Shown here one piece after another: positions 41,952-53,331 of a stretch of 64,000 nt of DNA. The stretch is from Silene latifolia. Lineage: Eukaryota > Streptophyta > Magnoliopsida > Caryophyllales > Caryophyllaceae. Location: assembly GCF_048544455.1 (NCBI RefSeq), contig NC_133537.1, positions 12,895,541-12,959,540 on the forward strand, read 5' to 3'. Under the pieces are notes generated by a model that saw nothing but the letters and a program-made list of their open reading frames with translations, ran no database searches and was not told the DNA's origin. Numbering within the stretch: position 1 is the first letter of the stretch; every line of letters starts with the position of its first letter. The position numbers and the translations under genes were made by a program.

Positions 41952-44900
41952 ATGGGAACTGAGAAGACGGTGAATGGTGTACAGAAGCATGGAATTGCTT
42001 CAAAAATTCCAGCTGAGGCACATCCACTGTCCGAAGAACCAACTGAGATAGCGTCCAATATCAACTATCATGCCAAATTCACCCCTCATTTTTCCCCTTT
42101 GAAGTTTGAGCCTGAGCAGGCGTTCTATGCCACTGCTGAGAGTGTTCGTGATCGTCTAACTCAGGTACCGATTCCAACAATCATGGAATCTTGTTACCTT
42201 TTATTGTCAGCAGGTAGAAGTTATATTAACTAGTTGGCATTTAGGATTGTTCCTAGCATATATGAAGTACAGTGCCTTATGCGCCTATATTTTGCCTTAT
42301 GTGTCCTTAGAAAGACTTAATTTCATGGTATATTGGTATGTCGTGATGTGAATATTTTTGCGAGTTCAATATCGCATAGGTTGTGATTTCTTGATTCTTT
42401 ATTTGTTGACTTGTTTTTACACTACTCTCTCTTGATAAGATGAAGGGTTAGCGTTTATTAGGCTTTGCAGCCTTTGCTGTAGGGAATTGTCAAGACATAT
42501 AATAGGCTAACTAATTGTCTGTATATTATTTGAATCATTTTGTTGCAGCAATGGAACGAGACCTATGCTCACTTTCACAAGACTGATCCAAAACAGACAT
42601 ACTACTTGTCTATGGAGTATCTGCAAGGACGAGCTCTGACAAATGCTATTGGGAACTTGAACATTCAAGATGCTTATGCTGATGCGTTGAATAAGCTTGG
42701 CCATCAGCTTGAGGAGATTGTCGAACAGGTATGACTTTTTTTTTTAACAGATTTCATTATGATTAAAGATTCTTGCCAAGAGCAGTTACCTCGTTTCTGT
42801 AGACTCTATTTCCATTTCACTTGTGATCAAATGTTTCCGTTTTCAATAGGGCTAAAACCCGTTATTCTTTAGTATGATAATCTCAATAATAATGGCTCAC
42901 TGAACTGGTGGCGCTTCTTTTTACGGTGTAGTAACAGTCATTGGTGCAATTTTTGACGTAGTTTTTATTTTTGGGTATAAGCAAGATACAATCTCTGTGT
43001 ACTCTTAATACAAGGGTAAGGCTAACGGTGCCCATATCTCACACCCCCTTGCCCTTCACCTTGGCCCTTGAGAAACTACGTAACATTGTTGTTGTACTCC
43101 TGAAACCTGTAAAATGCCAAGTCTCGGACACTTGGCTCATCGCTTTCTAGCTGTTGTCTACTTGTCTGTGTGCGTTATGGTGCCGGCATTACTCCTAATA
43201 ATACTAAGGAGAATATGGTCTATTAATGTGTTGTATGATGATTTGTGTAATTGGTAGTTGTCAACCGCACATGCTGAATTGCTGAGTTGGTGTCAATACA
43301 ATTGTTGTAGGAAAAAGATGCAGCTCTTGGAAATGGTGGCTTAGGGAGGCTTGCATCGTGCTTTCTGGATTCCATGGCTACACTGAATCTCCCAGCATGG
43401 GGATATGGTTTGAGATACAGACATGGTCTTTTCAAGCAGATAATTACCAAAGAGGGCCAACAAGAACTTGCTGAAGATTGGCTTGAGGTATTAGCTAATT
43501 TTGCCTTCCTGCATATTAATTAATATGGAACTATTTTAAGGAGCCCTATTACTTACATATTTTCACATTTCTTCCGTTAGACTTACATAGAATCTTTTGA
43601 AATTCCACAGAAGTTCAGTCCTTGGGAAATTGTCAGGCATGATGTTGTATATCCTGTGAGATTTTTCGGTCATGTTGAGGTCAATCCTGATGGATCGTAA
43701 GTATTCCTTATAAAGATTTACTAGTCTATCACATCATCAGCAAATGGAGTGCTTTGATACTTAAATGTGACCTACATATCCCTCTACAGCTTGAGCATTT
43801 TTTTATGTGTATCTCAGGCGGAAATGGGTAGATGGCGAGGTTTTTCAAGCTCTGGCCTATGATGTCCCTATCCCAGGATACAAGACCAAGAACACTATAA
43901 GTCTTCGCCTTTGGGAAGCAAAAGCTTCTGCTGCGGACTTTGATCTTTTCCAGTTTAACGATGGGCAATATGAATCTTCTCTGCAACTCCATTCCAGAGC
44001 TCAGCAAGTGAGCATCAAGATTTACTTACTTTGAGATAGTTGGACTGATCTACATGTTTCTTTAATATTTCTTTTTTGTCTACTTCCAGATCTGTGCCGT
44101 TTTGTATCCAGGAGATGCTACAGAAGGTGGAAAGCTGTTGCGTCTCAAGCAGCAATTCTTTTTATGCAGTGCTTCACTACAGGTTACCCCTTCTTTCCTC
44201 GTTGATTTGTTCATGCTAATGTGTTACTGCCTTTGATTTGTCACCACCATAGATAATTGTAACCTTAGGGGAACGACATGGAGTGGAAATATTTATAAAC
44301 AAAAATCATTGGACTTTGTAAATTTGGGTAATTATCCGTTACTCTGTTACGTTCCAGAATAAATAGAGTTCGTACTGTCATACATTTTCAAGGAAGAGTA
44401 TATTTCGAAAGCTATGAACTGAAAGCAGGGTTTTTATCTGAAACTTTGTTTGATATCACTTTATCTAGGTCACTCCAACTATTCATATTACTTTGCATAC
44501 CCATGTGCGACAGTGCGACACACAACAGTAAACATTGAGATAGGTATAATAACATTTGGGCACTTCATTTTGAGCCAAGAACACGGAACTTTTTATTAAA
44601 TAGCCTAGTTTGCTCTAGTTGGACAACACACACCCTAATTGGACACTTCTATCCGAGTTTGAGGAACATTAGCAGAGTATAGAGATGCTGCACTGTCACT
44701 CTTAGTCTCTGATGCCGTCTCTTCTTGTGGTTCATGTGCATGAGTTAGGAGGTCTTATGTAAGAAATAATAAACAATGGACTAAATTACTAATAAAAAGT
44801 CATACTTATGAACTGTTCTTGTTAATTTCTACACCATCGTCACCACGCATGAGATGGAGAGTACATATAGATTGTTTGTCATGTTGTCAGTCTAACAAGC

Positions 44901-47900
44901 TTGCTTCACGTATTGCAGGATATCATTAGCAGATTCAAAGAGAGGAAAGATGGAGAAGGACCAAGGTCATGGTCTGAATTTCCTAGCAAAGTAGCTGTTC
45001 AACTTAATGATACTCACCCCACTCTCGCGATTCCAGAACTTATGCGTTTGCTCATGGATGATGAGAGTCTTGGCTGGGATGAAGCTTGGGGTGTAACAAC
45101 CAGGTAGGTGTAGCTTACTCGGGTTGATTTCCCTATATCTAAATTAAGTGTTCCATGATGACAACTGACAAGTGTGTGACTAAAAACAGGGCAATTGCAT
45201 ACACAAACCACACTGTTCTGCCTGAAGCTTTGGAGAAGTGGTCTCAATCTGTAATGTGGAAGCTTCTCCCGCGTCATATGGAAATTATAGCCGAAATTGA
45301 CAAGCGGGTAGGTCTGCTTATAGCTGAAATTTATTCATGTTTTTGCAATTTTGTGGAAAAGGTCTGCAATATATTGAACTCTATTTTTTCTTTGCAGTTT
45401 GTGGAGATGATACGTTCAACACGACCTGATCTAGAAGACAAAGTCAATTCTTTGTGTATCTTGGATGATAATCCCCAGAAGCCTGTAGTACGCATGGCAA
45501 ATTTATGTGTGGTGTCTGCTCACACGGTGAGCTTTGTTTTATGCAAATATAACAAACATCAAGGGGAAAAGGTTTCCACTATATTTTTATGATTTTTAAT
45601 CTTTCTACTGTTTACGTCCAATCTCTGCAGGTAAATGGTGTCGCTCAGCTACACAGTGACATCTTAAAGGCGGAGTTGTTTGCTGATTATGTCTCTATAT
45701 GGCCCACCAAGTTTCAGAACAAGACCAATGGTATTACTCCTCGCCGCTGGCTCAAGTTTTGCAGTCCAGAGCTCAGTGACATTATCACAAAATGGCTGAA
45801 AACAGATGAGTGGATTACCAATCTTGATCTGCTGGTTAATTTACGCAAAGTAAGCACAGCTAAACTGTTTTTGTTTTGTTTAATAATAGCTAAATTGTGT
45901 TGCTTATACCAACCTTAACTGCATAAAAATTTTTACCCTAAAAGTACTTATATTGGTTAATAGTTTGCTGATGATGAAGACCTCCAAGCAGAGTGGAGTT
46001 CTGCTAAAATGGCGAACAAACAGCGTTTAGCGCAATACATACTTCAAGTGACAGGCGTAAGCATTGATCCTAATAGCCTTTTCGACATACAAGTCAAGAG
46101 AATTCATGAATACAAAAGGCAGCTTCTAAACATTCTGGGTGCAGTTTACCGGTACAAGAAATTGAAGGTATGGAGTCTTCTTCTTTCTTAGACAGTAAAA
46201 AGTTTAATTCTTGTAATTAAGTCTTCAACACCTTTTTCTAATCTAAAAATGGTTCATATCATATCATATCATATCAACGATGAACAATCAAACCCCAATC
46301 TTTTTCTTTCACATAGAGAGTTAATGTAGCCGGGACAATGTTTACCACGCTTCACTCAAAAACTTACCATTTGCCAGTTACACTTGAAAGTTTGAACTAA
46401 CCAAGTAACTATTATCAGAGTTAAGCATATGCTCTAGCGTGCTATGACATAAAATTGCTTTAACAGGAGATGAAGCCAGAGGAGAGGAGTAAAACAACAC
46501 CTAGGACTATCATGATCGGTGGAAAGGCTTTTGCGACATATACAAATGCCAAAAGAATTGTGAAATTGGTTAATGATGTTGGGTCTGTTGTTAACACTGA
46601 TCCGGAAGTCAACAATTATCTCAAGGTATTAACATTCAATCTTTTACCGCTTTGGAAAATCATGTAAAGGATCTCAATTTGTATCATGTTCTATAGCATG
46701 AATTCTTTGTAGTACATTCTTTCTTAAATTAACATTGATTGCATAACATTTAGGAATTATTGATCATTTTAACATGGATTATGTTTAATAAAATGCTTGA
46801 AGTAGTATATGCAAATCAAATTAGTTTCGCCTTTCATGCTTTTTGGAAGACAAGTAGCTACTTGAAAATGTAAAAGAACTATTGTATAAGTAGAGCCAAA
46901 ATTAATTCAGAGAGGTGTTTAAATGTGTTCCATTGGAATTAAGATCTTTAAGGTGGACCCCTCCCCTTGTTCTTATCGCGTTATAGTCAAGCTTAGGATA
47001 ATGAAAATGCAAGACAAGTAATAATTCAGGAAAAGTAGGATTTTGATTCTTGAGTTCTAAATGCTTTTCTACGTTTTTCTACGTTTCAGTGCTCTCTCAG
47101 TGATTTCACTTTTATTCTTATTTTGGGAACCATTCAGGTTGTATTTGTTCCAAACTACAATGTCTCTGTGGCCGAGATGCTTATTCCCGGAAGTGAGTTA
47201 TCACAGCATATCAGCACTGCTGGCATGGAAGCCAGTGGAACTAGTAACATGAAGTTTGCCCTTAATGGATGCCTTATAATAGGAACACTGGATGGGGCTA
47301 ATGTTGAAATCAGGGAGGAAATCGGGGAGGATAATTTCTTCCTGTTTGGTGCCACCGCAGATCAAGTACCACAACTCCGCAAGGATAGAGAGAATGGACT
47401 GGTATAGTCTCATGTTTAACACCTTTACTTGACAAAATTGCATAAGCATTGTTGTATAATTGCATGTTATTTATCCAAATACCCTGTAAATGCCGGTTGC
47501 AAAAAAATTCTGTATAGGAGTGCAGTTCTACCATAGAGTATGACTTGAATAAAACTCACTTCCGGAAGAGTTTTTGGCTGGGTTTATCTTTGAGCTTTGG
47601 TTATAACATCAGTGCGAGACATCGGACATTCATTCTTCGGAAATGAGTGCATGAAAATAAAAACACACATTGCTCATTAGTCTGATCATAGAGTTTCCTG
47701 CACTTTTACATTTTTTTTTTTTGAGTCAGTCCCACTTATATTTTGTTCATATGTTAATTCAAAATACTTGACCCGACTCTTTTTTTCACTAAATGTAAAT
47801 TTGATATTGACGGTGCAGTTTAAACCGGATCCACGTTATGAGGAGGCTAAACAATTCATAAGATCTGGAGCATTTGGAAGCTATGATTATGAACCTCTTC

Positions 47901-48298
47901 TGGACTCTCTTGAAGGCAATTCTGGCTATGGCCGTGGGGATTATTTCCTGGTTGGTCATGATTTTCCAAGTTACATTGATATGCAGGCTAAAGTTGATGA
48001 AGCGTACAAGTAAGATTCATTAACCACTGTATTTACTATTTAGTTACAATTTTGAGACACTGAATCGCCATTTTCCCCTCATTTACGACACCACTTGTAG
48101 GGTGCATCTTGAAACTCTCAAGTCCGATCTGCCTGCGAACAGATTTGCTAATATATTAGATTGGTTTGCAGGGATAAAAAGAAGTGGCTCAAGATGTCTA
48201 TACTAAGCACTGCTGGGAGTGGCAAATTCAGCAGCGACAGGACGATTGCTCAATATGCAAAGGAGATCTGGAACATAGAACAATGCCCTGTACCATAA
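41952..48298 (+). CDS. PHS2: Alpha-glucan phosphorylase, cytosolic (H) isozyme
   Basis: Fifteen exons with consensus borders join in frame to 844 aa: 41952-42164, 42549-42728, 43311-43487, 43611-43696, 43818-44007, 44090-44182, 44919-45103, 45190-45307, 45398-45526, 45631-45849, 45964-46167, 46467-46625, 47138-47401, 47819-48009 and 48172-48298. The enzyme transfers glucosyl units between alpha-1,4-glucans and phosphate, giving glucose-1-phosphate. It is a pyridoxal-phosphate enzyme of glycosyltransferase family 35. The cofactor lysine lies in [14 protein letters not shown] (about residue 690). [26 protein letters not shown] and RVxxxx-type active-site neighbours such as [13 protein letters not shown] and [13 protein letters not shown] are all present. 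There is no transit peptide and no long insert typical of the plastid L form, so this is the cytosolic form acting on heteroglycans from transitory starch breakdown. No defects were seen. Confidence 0.97.
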
Positions 48299-49286
48299 GG
48301 GATGAAGTATAACTTCGTTCATGTAAGTCCTCTTGGTCTTCTTACATACTTAGCTTGTCATCTTCACATAAAATAAAACTGCCAATATTTACTGAGATAC
48401 ACAAATTCTTTGGTAAAGCCGCCTTATAGCTTTATTATAAAACTATAGGAGTATATTTTTTCATCGGAGTATATTTAGTAATGGTGACTACAATTTATAT
48501 CATTTAATGGGTGGTTTTTTACGGTGCTGGGAAACCGCCTTCCAGGAGATGTACTGATTGAGATATTACATCTCATTGTAGGTATGACATTGTTGGAGAT
48601 GTAAGCTGCTAACCTGCAGCGGAGATACAACTGTGCAAGTATGCCTAAGGGGTTGTAGAAGAACCTCAGTTATAGTACTCACACGAAAAATTAGACGATA
48701 TGGCTAGTCATTATCAAAGGCAAGACCATATATCTATCGATGGGGGTACTTATATAAGTTCGTTTTCCTACTCTGATATTCTGTTAATTCTTCTTTTCTT
48801 ATATACTCGGTAATAAATAAGTTGTAAGGATGGTAATATTGGTTGCTAATGGGTTTGCAACACATAAAGCACCTAGCTTTATAAGGCAGTGGTAAATTGT
48901 GTTGTGTCTTGGCTCTTATTCATTCAACTGATTGTTTTGTGCTTGCGGAATTTGAACCATGGTACGAGTAGCCGAGTAGGTCAAGCAGTCTCAACTAATT
49001 GACAGTTGATTCCTGCAACTGATTAACTTGGTGGTTCTACTTTCTATTTTGTATTAAAAGATTTATACCATTACAACTTCCAATTGAGATCATGACGCAA
49101 CTACTAGTTTCACGATCAAGAGTAAAACCGATATTGGGTCGCCTCCAGGAGTCATTGTTTTTCGGTCCCCCCCCTATCATGATCAAACCTAACAAAAATT
49201 GGCTATGTATCATTAATCACCCGTTCCCAAAAGGAAAATAACATTTGTACTTGGAAATTTACCATAAAGATTTAAAAAAGACTGCT
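48299..49286. other. PHS2 3' region and intergenic DNA
   Basis: The start is the 3' untranslated region of PHS2, possibly with an intron after 48320 (GTAAGTCC donor). The remainder is AT-rich without a gene or clear repeat. Confidence 0.45.
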
Positions 49287-50406
49287 TTATTCTTTCCGGC
49301 TAAATTTTAGCTCATTTCAGTTCAGCTAAGGGCATTAGCAATAGATGAACCCATTTTGAGGTTTGTCAAGTGATAAATCATCAAAAATACAAACCTTTCT
49401 ACAACAAACCTCTTGTCAACAATAGATAAACCTTTTCAAGGTTCATAAGGTGGCCCACACATATTATTCCTCCTCTCACACTCTCTTTCTACAAACCCGT
49501 ATACTACCTAGTAACCATTCCCAACAACAAACCTCAACACCCATGCCTAGCAATAGAAGGTTTGTTGACAAACCTGAAAAATAGAGGACATGTCATCGCA
49601 CAAACCCGTTGACAAACCTCTATTGCTAATGCCCTAAGCTTCGTTAAGTTAAGTTTAGTTCATTTTATTCAATTCGGCAAGACTCTACTCAAATTAACTC
49701 TTAGTTTAACTTCATTCAGCTCAATTGTATTCATTTTATTTCAGTGCATACAAAAGTATGATAGTCTTAGTCAGACCCTCTGAGTAAGATGTTCCCTCAT
49801 TTAATAATATGAGTAGCAATTACCGATTATAACTTTCTTTAGACGATCTTGTTCCATCTTAAATCAAGACATCTTACAACCTTATCTCATTTTCATCTTT
49901 ATTCAATTCGGCTATGAGAGACATATTAAATCCATACAACCATCATACACAAAACTAACAGATCGGCCATCAAAATCCTCTTGCAGGCCCATATTATTCT
50001 TTCCGGCTAAATTTCAGCTCATTTCAGTTAAGCTAAGCTTCGTTAAGTTTAGTTCATTTCATTAAATTCGGCAAGACTCTACTCAAATTAACTCTTAATT
50101 TAACTTCATTCAGCTCAATTGCATTCATTTTACTTCAGTGCATACAAAAGTATGATAGTCTTACTCATACCCTCTGAGTAAGATGTTCCCTCATTTAATA
50201 ATACGAGTAGCAATTACCGATTATAACTTTCTTTAGACGATCTTGTTCCATCTTAAATCAAGACATCTCACAACCTTATCTCATTTTCATCTTTATTCAA
50301 TTCTGCTATAAAAGGCGTATTAAATCCATGCAACGATCATACACAAAACTAACAGATTGGCGATACCGATACGGCATCAAAATCCTCTTGCAGGCCCATA
50401 TTACTC
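49287..50406. repeat. Tandem duplication of about 0.4 kb upstream of the PPR gene
   Basis: Copy 1 (49287-49995) and copy 2 (49996-50406) both begin with TATTCTTTCCGGCTAAATTT and end with ATCCTCTTGCAGGCCCATAT, and they match closely throughout. Copy 1 is longer only because of the MITE at 49330-49634. Copy 2 ends 70 bases before the PPR start codon, so the duplicated unit may include its promoter. Confidence 0.88.
49330..49634. mobile_element. Tourist-like MITE with TAA target duplication
   Basis: GGGCATTAGCAATAG at the left and CTATTGCTAATGCCC at the right are perfect inverted repeats. TAA flanks both sides (49327-49329 and 49635-49637). Copy 2 of the surrounding duplication shows the uninterrupted site (GCTAAGCTTCG). 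A three-base TAA duplication points to PIF/Harbinger. The length is 305 bases, with no coding sequence. Confidence 0.9.
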
Positions 50407-50475
50407 TTAAAATTGGGCTTGAACAGTACCTCATGACTTACTATTCTGGACCAGAAAAATAGTCAACGGACAACT

Positions 50476-52157
50476 ATGACCACTTCGTTATCACTTCGAT
50501 CACTGTCAGAACTTTTAAATTCAACGGTTTGCAAATTATCCCGCGGTTTAACCTTCTCTTGTAAATATTCAACCTCTAATCCTCTTTTAAATGCTTATAA
50601 TAATAACGGTTTTTCTAACGTATGCTACGACCCTAAAATTCTTGTTTTAGACCTCTTAAGTGAGATACAATATGATAGATCACCTCATATTATCAACAAA
50701 ATCATATCTTTATGCTCAAAATCCCGGCTTTTCGATACGAGTTTTGGGCTTCATTCCACTGTGGTTAAAGTGGGGTTATTGTCGAATGTTTATGTTTGCA
50801 GTGCCCTTGTTGATCTATATGGGAAATGTGGACTTATCGGGTGTGCACATCAGGTGTTTGATGAAATGCTTGAAAGAAATGTTGTGACTTGGAACTCATT
50901 GATTTCTGGGTGTTTGATGGCTGAGATGGCGGAACGTGGGATTGAGTTGTTTGTGGGTATGCTAAGAGAAGGGGTTTCGATCACTGCGTTTAGTGTTTCG
51001 TTTGCTTTGGTCGGGTGCACGCGGTTGGATGATGGTGGTGCGGTTGGTGTTCAGCTTCATGGGTTATGTTTGAAGAATGGGGTCTCGTCGAATCTGGTGG
51101 TGGCTACTGGTCTGATTGATATGTATACGAAATGCTGGGGTTTGGAAGAGGCGAGGCGGGTTTTTGACGGAATGCAGGAGAGGAATGGTGTTACATGGAC
51201 CACCATGATTGCTGCCTATCCACGAAATGGATTACCTTATGAAGCGATGAATATGTTTAGGGAGATGGAGCGTTTGGGTGAAAGGCCCAATCTTGTGACT
51301 TTCAACAATTTATTAAGCTCATTTTCTGGGAAAGTTCATCTTGATCATTGTAAGCAGATTCACGGTCACATTATATGCGAGGGTTTAGAGTTCTGCGAGT
51401 ATATTCAAATTAGTCTTGTGAGTGTATATGCAGAGTGTAAATGTAGACTGGACGACTTTGAGAGACTTTGCTCATGTATTAAGAAACGGGATCAAGTTTC
51501 ATGGAATGCCATTATTGCCGGTTTCTCACATCTAGAACACAATGAGAAGACTTTTGAATGTTTCCGAAGTATGATACGCTCTGGTGTAGCCTGTAATTTC
51601 ATGACACTGACGAGCATTTTGAGAACGATAGGAATGGTTTCACGCCTTGAATTTGGCAAGCAACTCCATGCTCTTGCTTTTAAGATTGGTTCCAGGATCA
51701 ATCTACATGTTCAAAATGGGCTTGTTTCCATGTATGGAAGATGCGGTCTAATCAATGATGCTAAAAATCTGTTCTTTACGATGAAAGAACACGACATGAT
51801 ATCATGGAATTCTCTGGTAATCCCATTAGTATGGATCTCTATACTTCTATGATTGACATGTTTGGTCGAGCTGGGTATATATACGAGGCCGAAGCCTTCG
51901 TCAGAAGTATGCCGTTTGTGCCAAGACCTTCAATCTACAAATCTCTTCTCAGTGCTTGTAAATTGTATGGAAACCTTGAAGTTGGAGAATGGGCGTCACA
52001 AAGGCTTTTGGAGCAATACCCCAATGATTTTGCAACTTGTGTTCTTCTATCAAATTCATTGGCCATACGAGGGTGTTGGGCTGAAGCAGAAGGGGTATGG
52101 AAGCTCATGGATCACAGGACAGCAGGAAAAAGGGCTGGATATAGTTGGGTTGAGTGA
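50476..52157 (+). pseudogene. Pentatricopeptide repeat (PPR) protein gene with an internal deletion
   Basis: Single-exon gene. The first frame (50476-51852) has a Ser/Leu/Arg-rich N-terminus like a mitochondrial or plastid targeting peptide, then PLS-type PPR repeats such as NVYVCSALVDLYGKCG, RNVVTWNSLISGC, RNGVTWTTMIAAYPRNG and LHVQNGLVSMYGRCG. After HDMISWNSL the repeat pattern breaks off. The second frame (from about 51804 to 52157) resumes with LYTSMIDMFGRAGYIYEAE and an E-type C-terminal domain ending YSWVE. Compared with family members roughly 100 codons (about three repeats) are missing and the frame shifts. PLS-class PPR proteins bind organelle RNA and guide processing or C-to-U editing. 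There is no DYW deaminase domain. An intron cannot explain the gap, because too little sequence separates the parts. I think the allele is non-functional, or an assembly gap was closed wrongly. Confidence 0.85.
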
Positions 52158-53331
52158 AAGAATTGGTGAGAAATAATGAAGGAGGAACAAAACACGTTCG
52201 TAGTTGCGCGATCCTTGGACTCCTGGTTTGAGAACTGATCCATGACTTCAGTCTATACCAAACAGTGTATTCAGGGGTAAAGATATGGTTGATGAAAGGG
52301 CTAGCCACTTGGACTGCCCATCAAACTAACGGCCTCTACAGTAAGACTGAGGTAGTTTTTTCGTTGTTTATTGGTGGATTAATGGGTATATTATATGGGT
52401 AGGGTTTATATCTAAATGTGTTGGTCTCAGTGTCCGACATTATATTAAAATGAGATCGTCTCTACGAGATAGTCGGTTTTTAAGTATGAGTATGATCCAC
52501 AAGGTATTTTGTTAGTTAAAGGGAATGCTAAAAATAGTACAAAGGGAAAATAAAGAGACTGGGAACAAAAAGAAAGAAGTTTTTCTTCCACTTCTTAATG
52601 CTGATGTTAAGGAAGATGATTATTAAAAGTATGGTTATCTGATATTTATCATTCTTGGCCTTCCATCTGGCAGATGAAAACAGAATGCTTCCACATTTTC
52701 TGCCTTATGTTTCTAAAACTCACTTGGGTCTGATTTACTGTCCCTGTAAGAACATCTAGCAATTCATTAATGTAACTCTTGAATACTAACATATTAACCC
52801 AAGGATATAAAAATTTTCATAGGTTACTACTCCGAACATGGCATTGGATGGCGTGCCACGAAAGAGAGGAGCAGCCAAAACTGCGGAACCTTTTTTTCAT
52901 AGTAATTATTACTGTTTGCTGTGTGTTATGACTTTTGACAATGAGTGATTTGCTTATTCTTCTTTATGTTGATTCATGTTGCAAATTGTGTTTACCTCTA
53001 TAATGTGCTTGTTGAGTTTTGGTGGTCAAGCGATTTCAATATCGACTATTAATTTTCCAAAATATATGTACAATTCAAATGTGAAATTTGTCTGAGTTTG
53101 GTGTAACAGATCAACTATATTCATATCAACACCTTTTAAAATATTTGTAGCCTGTGTACATTGTGACAAAATGATGGTCGGAGTTGGTATCATCGGAACA
53201 ACAAATCCAATTGAAACGGAACTATTCATTTTAATCTTATTATTATTTCTTTATGTATTTTTTCTTTTAAGTTGGTTATGTGTAAAGGTATTTTCACTTC
53301 TTATTTTGGACCTCTCTTAAATTCTAGTTAC
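52158..53331. other. Intergenic DNA between the PPR gene and the LTI65-like gene
   Basis: AT-rich sequence with only short, unrelated open frames. The 5' leader of the LTI65-like gene must lie near the end. An acceptor-like TTCTAG directly before 53328 hints that an upstream leader exon exists. Nothing else is recognised. Confidence 0.45.
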
